A stretch of 64,000 bases of DNA. It comes from DATFFO01 sp963772815. GTDB lineage: Bacteria; Actinomycetota; Acidimicrobiia; Spongiisociales; ZC4RG35. The stretch spans positions 1-64,000 of the forward strand of contig CAVYYV010000003.1 in the NCBI GenBank assembly GCA_963772815.1. The letters are read 5' to 3'. Positions 60,128-64,000 of the stretch are shown here, in pieces; position 1 is the first letter of the stretch, and each line of letters starts with the position of its first letter. A program made the position numbers and the translations under genes. The notes under the pieces were generated by a model. It had not been told where the DNA came from. It ran no database searches and was given only the letters and a program-made list of their open reading frames with translations.

Positions 60128-61192
60128 ATGACCCAACCCGAAACCGACACACCTCCATGGAAGAACTGGCTGGAGTCTCATGTGGTGGCGGTGGCCGCCA
60201 CCGGGGCGGTTGCCCTGATAGCGGCGGTCGTGCTGGGCCTGGTCGCGCTGATCGGGGGCAGCAACGACACGGCCGGGCCACCCACCGCTTCCCAGACCAC
60301 CCAGACTTCGCAGAGCCTCTCCCCTCCGGGCACCGACGTTCCCCTTCCGGCCGGCACCAACCCCGCAGGGCCCGCCAGCGGCGACGGCCTGATCGCGGTC
60401 AAGATCGACAATGCCCCGGGGGCCCGGCCCCAGATAGGCCTGGGATCGGCCCGGTACCTGTTCGAGGTGCCCGTCGAGGGAGGGCTGACCCGTTTCCTGG
60501 GGCTCTTCTCCCCCGGCGACGTGCTCGTTGGCCCGGTTCGCTCCCTCCGTCCCGTGGACGTGAACCTGGTCCCGGCTCTGTCCGACACCGCCGTGGCCAC
60601 GGGGGGGCGGCCCTTCGTTGTCGCCCCACTGGAGGCCAACGGCGTGTCGGTGCTGGGCTTCGACGACACCGCGTCGGTTCTCCAGAGCCTGGAGAGGCCC
60701 CGTCCGCACAACCTGTTCGTGAACCTGTCCCAATTCCAGGTGGCCGACAAACCGCCCGGACTTCCCGAAGGTGACCTGCCCTCGCCGACCGGCACCGCCG
60801 ACACCGTCACCATCCCCTATGCGTCGCAGGTGTCGTGGAGCTACGGGGACTCGGTATACGAGCGATCCGAAGACGGGGAGCCGACCATGTTCCAACCCGA
60901 TTATGAGGAAGATCCCGTCCCCCTCGTGGCCTCTACCGTGGTGGTCATGTCGGTCGGAGAGCGTCGGGCCGGGTACACGGACGTGAACAGAGCCGAGGTA
61001 CCGGATTTCGACGTGATCGGAACGGGCGACCTGGTGGTCTTCAACCAGGGCCAGGTGTATCGAGGTCGATGGAGCAGGGGATCCCTGGCCCAACCGTATT
61101 CGTTCACCACACCCCAGGGCGACGAATTCGGGCTACCGCCAGGGCCGGTGTTCATCCACCTCCTGGGAGCCACCCTCCAGCCGGCCTTCTGA
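60128..61192 (+). CDS. DUF3048-domain membrane-anchored protein
   Basis: This 354-residue protein has a cytoplasmic N-terminus, one helix (VVAVAATGAVALIAAVVLGLVALI), then a Thr/Ser/Pro-rich linker (about 48-85) and an exported DUF3048 domain: VKIDNAPGARPQIGLGSARYLFEVPVEGGLTRFLGLF, VGPVRSLRPVDVNLVPAL and, at the end, FGLPPGPVFIHLLG. The family (YerB-like) is found in cell envelopes of Gram-positives and has no proven role. It lies 57 nt after the ccm operon and convergent with the next gene. Confidence 0.87.
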   Translation: MTQPETDTPPWKNWLESHVVAVAATGAVALIAAVVLGLVALIGGSNDTAGPPTASQTTQTSQSLSPPGTDVPLPAGTNPAGPASGDGLIAVKIDNAPGARPQIGLGSARYLFEVPVEGGLTRFLGLFSPGDVLVGPVRSLRPVDVNLVPALSDTAVATGGRPFVVAPLEANGVSVLGFDDTASVLQSLERPRPHNLFVNLSQFQVADKPPGLPEGDLPSPTGTADTVTIPYASQVSWSYGDSVYERSEDGEPTMFQPDYEEDPVPLVASTVVVMSVGERRAGYTDVNRAEVPDFDVIGTGDLVVFNQGQVYRGRWSRGSLAQPYSFTTPQGDEFGLPPGPVFIHLLGATLQPAF

Positions 61193-61197
61193 TCCTG

Positions 61198-62604
61198 TCA
61201 CCCACCGACGAGCCGATTGTCCACCACTTCCACGTTGACCTCGGGAAAGGTGGCCGTGTCGAGAGCCGCCGAACCGGTGCCGAGAAGGAATCGGTCGAAG
61301 AAGCCGGACAGGAAGCGGTGGTTGATCATCATCACCCGTTGACCGTCGATGGGGCCTTTGAGCCCTAGACGATCGGCAAAGGGGGATATCACAGGTGCAG
61401 ACACGAAGTCCGACGTGTCGGCCCCCAGCACGTCCACCCAATAGGTGACGGTCTGGGAGCGGGCCACCAATCCCCGCAGCACTGCATCGTTCTCATTTCC
61501 CCGCCACAGATCGGAGCGCATCATGAGCATCGGCTGGGTCGCCGTAGTGGCCAATAACGCATCGGGGAAGGAGTCCACGATCGGATCCAGCCCGGCAACC
61601 GCCTTGCAGCGCGGGTCGGTCAGGCACACCTCCAGGACGGCGCCGCCCCCGATTCCGTGGCCCCACATTCCGATTGCCTCGTGGTCGATGGCGGTGACCA
61701 GGTCACCCAGTGCGCCGTGGGGGCCCCGGTCGACCTCGTCGAGAACCGCTCTCACGTCGGAGGCGAAGGTGTCGATCACGGCTGCCTCGGCTGCCTTCTT
61801 CTCGGCGGCGTTTGCGTCGGGCGGGTCGAGCGCATCCGTGGCCAGGGGTATCACCTGACCATCGACCACCGTGGCCACGGCACCACCCGGATGGTCGATC
61901 GAAATCACGATGTACCCCTGACTGACCAGCGATTCGATCTGGTCCAGTGCGATGGTGGAGAACTCACCCCACCCATGGCTGTAGATGAGCAGGGGGAAGG
62001 CCCCGTCGGCGACGGGGGCGTCCTCGTAGGCATGCGATCGGGTGAATCGGGCTTGATCGAAGAAGAAGCCGGGGCGCCCGACCCGACGGGCGAAGGCAGG
62101 TACGACCACGTCGAAGTTGGGCTCCCAGACCTCGGGCTGCTGGTTCTCCACCGACACCGCCGGGTACCAGGCGTGCACCACGATCGTGCGGTGACCGGTC
62201 CGGTCGCCCCCGAAGCCTCCCTCGGGCACGACGCCGGTGACTTCGGCGGTCGCAGTGCCGATCGTCGAAGGCCCGGCCGGGAGTGGGAGCTGGGGCACGG
62301 GGAGTATGACCGCGGGCGCAACGACCAGACCCAGGCCCACCAGGCCGAAGATGCCTCTGCCCACTCTCCGGAACCAGGGCAGGTGCCTCTCGTCCACTGC
62401 CACCACGTCGCCCACCGCCAACCCGAGCGCCACTATGTAGAGGGGCAGCAGCTGCCAGCGGAAACCCTCGATCTGCCACTGAACTATGACAAGCAGCGGC
62501 ATGCCCAGTGCGACCACTCCGCGCCTCGGCCGGACCCCGAACAGGGCCGGCCAGACAATGGCGAACACGCAGCCACCGGCCAGATAGAGCTCGAAACTTC
62601 TCAC
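61198..62604 (-). CDS. Membrane-anchored PAF-acetylhydrolase-like alpha/beta hydrolase lacking the nucleophile Ser
   Basis: This 468-residue protein has four N-terminal helices (about 1-105), then an exported alpha/beta-hydrolase domain like plasma PAF-acetylhydrolase: TIVVHAWYPAV, FPLLIYSHGWGEFSTIALDQIESLVSQGYIVISIDHPGG. The nucleophile elbow, usually GHSxGG, reads GMWGHGIGGGAVLEV, with Gly (codon GGA) in place of the serine. A late GLDPIVDSF supplies the Asp region and NHRFLSGF a possible His. As written it cannot act as a serine hydrolase. It may be a binding protein or use another residue. Confidence 0.8.
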   Translation of the reverse strand: MRSFELYLAGGCVFAIVWPALFGVRPRRGVVALGMPLLVIVQWQIEGFRWQLLPLYIVALGLAVGDVVAVDERHLPWFRRVGRGIFGLVGLGLVVAPAVILPVPQLPLPAGPSTIGTATAEVTGVVPEGGFGGDRTGHRTIVVHAWYPAVSVENQQPEVWEPNFDVVVPAFARRVGRPGFFFDQARFTRSHAYEDAPVADGAFPLLIYSHGWGEFSTIALDQIESLVSQGYIVISIDHPGGAVATVVDGQVIPLATDALDPPDANAAEKKAAEAAVIDTFASDVRAVLDEVDRGPHGALGDLVTAIDHEAIGMWGHGIGGGAVLEVCLTDPRCKAVAGLDPIVDSFPDALLATTATQPMLMMRSDLWRGNENDAVLRGLVARSQTVTYWVDVLGADTSDFVSAPVISPFADRLGLKGPIDGQRVMMINHRFLSGFFDRFLLGTGSAALDTATFPEVNVEVVDNRLVGG

Positions 62605-62653
62605 GGAGCGGCGATTGTGGCACGCACCGCGTCCACTGACGGAAGAGAGCCTT

Positions 62654-63178
62654 TCAGGTCTCCGACAGCAATGATTCGATCGAAGCCCTCATGGCCTCCT
62701 CGGAGCGGGCCCCCAGCCACGACTCCGAGATTTGCCCGCTCTCGCCGATCAGTACGGTCGCCGGCTGATAGGGAATCCCGTAGGCAGCGAAAATTCGCTC
62801 GTCGGCATCGAGGCCCCAGGCCACCTTTCCGGATTCGAACAGCTGTTGGGCCCGCTCGGCGGTGGCTTCGGGGGTGCCCTTCCAGGCTGCGGCGACGAAG
62901 GCCACCCGGTCTCCGTATTCGGCCGCCAGCTTGTCGACGACGGGCAACTCCCGCCGACAGGTTGGTCACCACTCGGCCCAGAAGACGAGGAAGACGGGCC
63001 GAGTCTCCTGAGAAAGCGTGAACTGGCCCCCTTCTCCCAACTCGAGCGTGAAGTCGGGCGCGGAGTTGGCGATCGAGGTGGCATTGCCACTCGAAGAATC
63101 TGCGGAGATGGGAGCAGGAGCCGTGCCACAAGCAGCCATGGTCGCGAGCAGAAGAGTCAAGAGGGAGAGTCTGCGCAT
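62654..63178 (-). CDS. TlpA-like thioredoxin lipoprotein, probable selenoprotein (UxxC)
   Basis: Read through one in-frame UGA (62966-62968), this is a single 174-residue protein. It has a lipoprotein signal (LLTLLLATMAAC, Cys17), a Ser-rich linker and a TlpA-type thioredoxin fold (APDFTLELGEGGQFTLSQ, PVFLVFWAEW-UGA-PTCRRELPVV, AAYGIPYQPATVLIGESGQ). The UGA falls at residue 71, exactly on the first Cys of the CxxC active site. Cys74 (TGT) is intact. A stem CGGCGGG/CCCGUCG with loop AGUUG lies just downstream, its loop 16 nt from the UGA, as expected of a bacterial SECIS. Selenocysteine (U-P-T-C) is therefore more likely than a nonsense mutation. A TAACGT -10 box lies 9 nt before ATG 63178. 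Confidence 0.8.
62938..62956 (-). promoter_or_regulatory. Candidate bacterial SECIS hairpin
   Basis: On the minus strand, 9 nt after the in-frame UGA, CGGCGGG (62956-62950) pairs perfectly (one G-U) with CCCGUCG (62944-62938) around the 5-nt loop AGUUG (62949-62945). The loop begins 16 nt after the UGA and has G at its second position, matching the usual description of bacterial SECIS elements read by SelB. Confidence 0.7.
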
Positions 63179-63240
63179 TCGGGATCGACGTTACCGACGG
63201 AGCCCGCCTATCCCGAGAGCAAGCGCACGGGCAGTCTAAC

Positions 63241-64000
63241 TCAAGCGACCATCGACCGGCTTCGCTCCACGACCCGCTCGAGCAGGTTGGCAGCGGCGCC
63301 GCAGTCGATGGAGTCCTCTGCCACCCTGACCCCTTCCACGAAGCCCTCGGCGCCACCCCCCACGACGATGCCTACCGCGGCATTGACCACAGCCGCGTCA
63401 CGGCACGGGCCCGGTTCGCCGGCCAGCACCCCCCTGGTGATTGCCACGTTGGTCTCCACATCTCCCCCGGTCAGATCGGAGGCGCGGGCCCGATCGACCC
63501 CAAAGTCCTCGGGCGTGAACTCGGCATGAGTTATCTCTCCGTCACGGAGGCGCAGGATGAAGGTCGGTCCGGTCGTCGTCACCTCGTCGAGACCGTCCTC
63601 GCCGTGGACGACGAAGGCGGACTGTGCCCCCAGCGATGCCAGGACGCGGATCATGCGCTCCGCCATGTTGGCGTCGGCCACCCCAACTGCGTAGCGGCGC
63701 GCCCCGGCCGGGTTGGCGAGGGGGCCGAGCACGTTCATCACCGTTGGAATCCCCAGTGACCTCCGCACCGGGGCCGCGTGTCGCATCGCCGGGTGATAAC
63801 GGGGGGCGAAGAAGAACCCGAACCTCTCCTCCTCCACCAGAGTGGCCATTGCCTCGGGCACCAGCTCGATTTCCATGCCCAGGCCCTCGAGGACATCGGC
63901 CGAGCCGCAGCGGCTGGAGGCGGCCCTATTGCCATGCTTGGCCACCGTCACCCCGGCCCCGGCCGCCACCAGAGCGGCGGTGGTGGAGATGTTGAAGGTA
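63241..64000 (-). CDS. trpD: Anthranilate phosphoribosyltransferase, 5' end outside the window
   Basis: The C-terminal 252 residues of TrpD are visible. The enzyme transfers phosphoribose from PRPP to anthranilate in tryptophan synthesis. The frame runs in from the window edge with FNISTTAALVAAGAGVTVAKHGNRAASSRCGSADVLEGLG, which holds the PRPP/Mg loop and the KHGNR.aSS.cGSAD signature. RYHPAMRHAAPVRRSLGIPTVMNVLGPLANP and VVHGEDGLDEVTTTGPT follow. It ends at 63241. The first roughly 90 residues lie beyond base 64000. It lies 62 nt upstream of the selenoprotein candidate, which has its own promoter. Confidence 0.95.
   Translation of the reverse strand, partial: TFNISTTAALVAAGAGVTVAKHGNRAASSRCGSADVLEGLGMEIELVPEAMATLVEEERFGFFFAPRYHPAMRHAAPVRRSLGIPTVMNVLGPLANPAGARRYAVGVADANMAERMIRVLASLGAQSAFVVHGEDGLDEVTTTGPTFILRLRDGEITHAEFTPEDFGVDRARASDLTGGDVETNVAITRGVLAGEPGPCRDAAVVNAAVGIVVGGGAEGFVEGVRVAEDSIDCGAAANLLERVVERSRSMVA

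Noticed and set aside
62966..62968. Simple nonsense mutation or genetic-code change explaining the UGA in the TlpA-like gene
   Set aside because: UGA is used as a normal stop throughout the window, so the code is standard. The UGA hits exactly the redox Cys codon and is followed by a SECIS-like hairpin. A mutation remains possible but is less likely.

Overview
The window is GC-rich, gene-dense DNA from a free-living actinobacterium, most likely an Acidimicrobiia-like lineage. This is inferred from gene content: a Cdc48-like AAA ATPase, F420/LLM-type and PPOX enzymes, DUF222-HNH, DUF5667, DUF1684 and DUF5995 proteins, a CGAAC-N4-GTTCG SOS box, and many genes with a TANNNT -10 box only about 6 nt before the start codon (leaderless mRNAs). 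No rRNA, tRNA or CRISPR array was recognised.

Layout. 1-3.6 kb is a gene graveyard: an upstream terminator, a lipoprotein gene broken by several frameshifts, a second lipoprotein-like fragment, a broken small gene and a multiply frameshifted ISL3-family transposase. 3.9-12.7 kb is a branched-chain amino-acid operon: attenuator, ilvB, ilvN, ilvC, leuA, two CNNM/CorC-type membrane proteins, leuB. 12.7-19.2 kb has a small dispersed repeat, a DUF222-HNH gene, pyrophosphatase, DUF5995, DUF1684 and a tricorn protease. 19.2-23.8 kb is a complete osmoprotectant ABC transporter plus a CBS protein. 23.9-27.7 kb holds the proton-translocating transhydrogenase (pntA-pntAB-pntB), a small membrane protein and a nitroreductase. 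27.7-34.7 kb holds a DUF5667 protein with an Asn/Gly/Pro/Gln repeat tail, a sigma factor, an RNA methyltransferase, a zinc ribbon, an SOS-controlled DnaQ-UvrC-like nuclease and a two-domain AAA ATPase.

34.7-40.6 kb is a partner-switching signalling island: three related 7TM sensor proteins (one broken), a GAF-PP2C-HATPase protein and two STAS antagonists. 40.6-48.0 kb holds an LLM oxidoreductase, hisA (minus strand), a VOC protein and the his operon yerC-hisG-hisD-hisB-hisH-hisF-hisIE, in which hisH is frameshifted. 48.0-53.6 kb carries a second dispersed repeat, a PPOX protein, a thioredoxin lipoprotein coupled to an Lgt-like membrane protein, an ArsR-type regulator with a palindromic operator, a VOC protein and a two-component system. 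53.6-60.1 kb is a complete System I cytochrome c maturation operon (ccmA,B,C,D,E,F,H/I and a TlpA/CcmG). 60.1-64 kb has a DUF3048 protein, a membrane-anchored PAF-acetylhydrolase-like protein lacking its nucleophilic serine, a TlpA-like lipoprotein with an in-frame UGA, and trpD running off the edge.

The most notable observation is that TlpA-like lipoprotein (62654-63178, minus). Its reading frame is interrupted only by a UGA exactly where the first Cys of the thioredoxin CxxC motif should be (W-UGA-P-T-C). A 7-bp hairpin with loop AGUUG lies with its loop 16 nt downstream of the UGA. Together these point to a selenocysteine-containing thioredoxin (UxxC) with a bacterial SECIS element.
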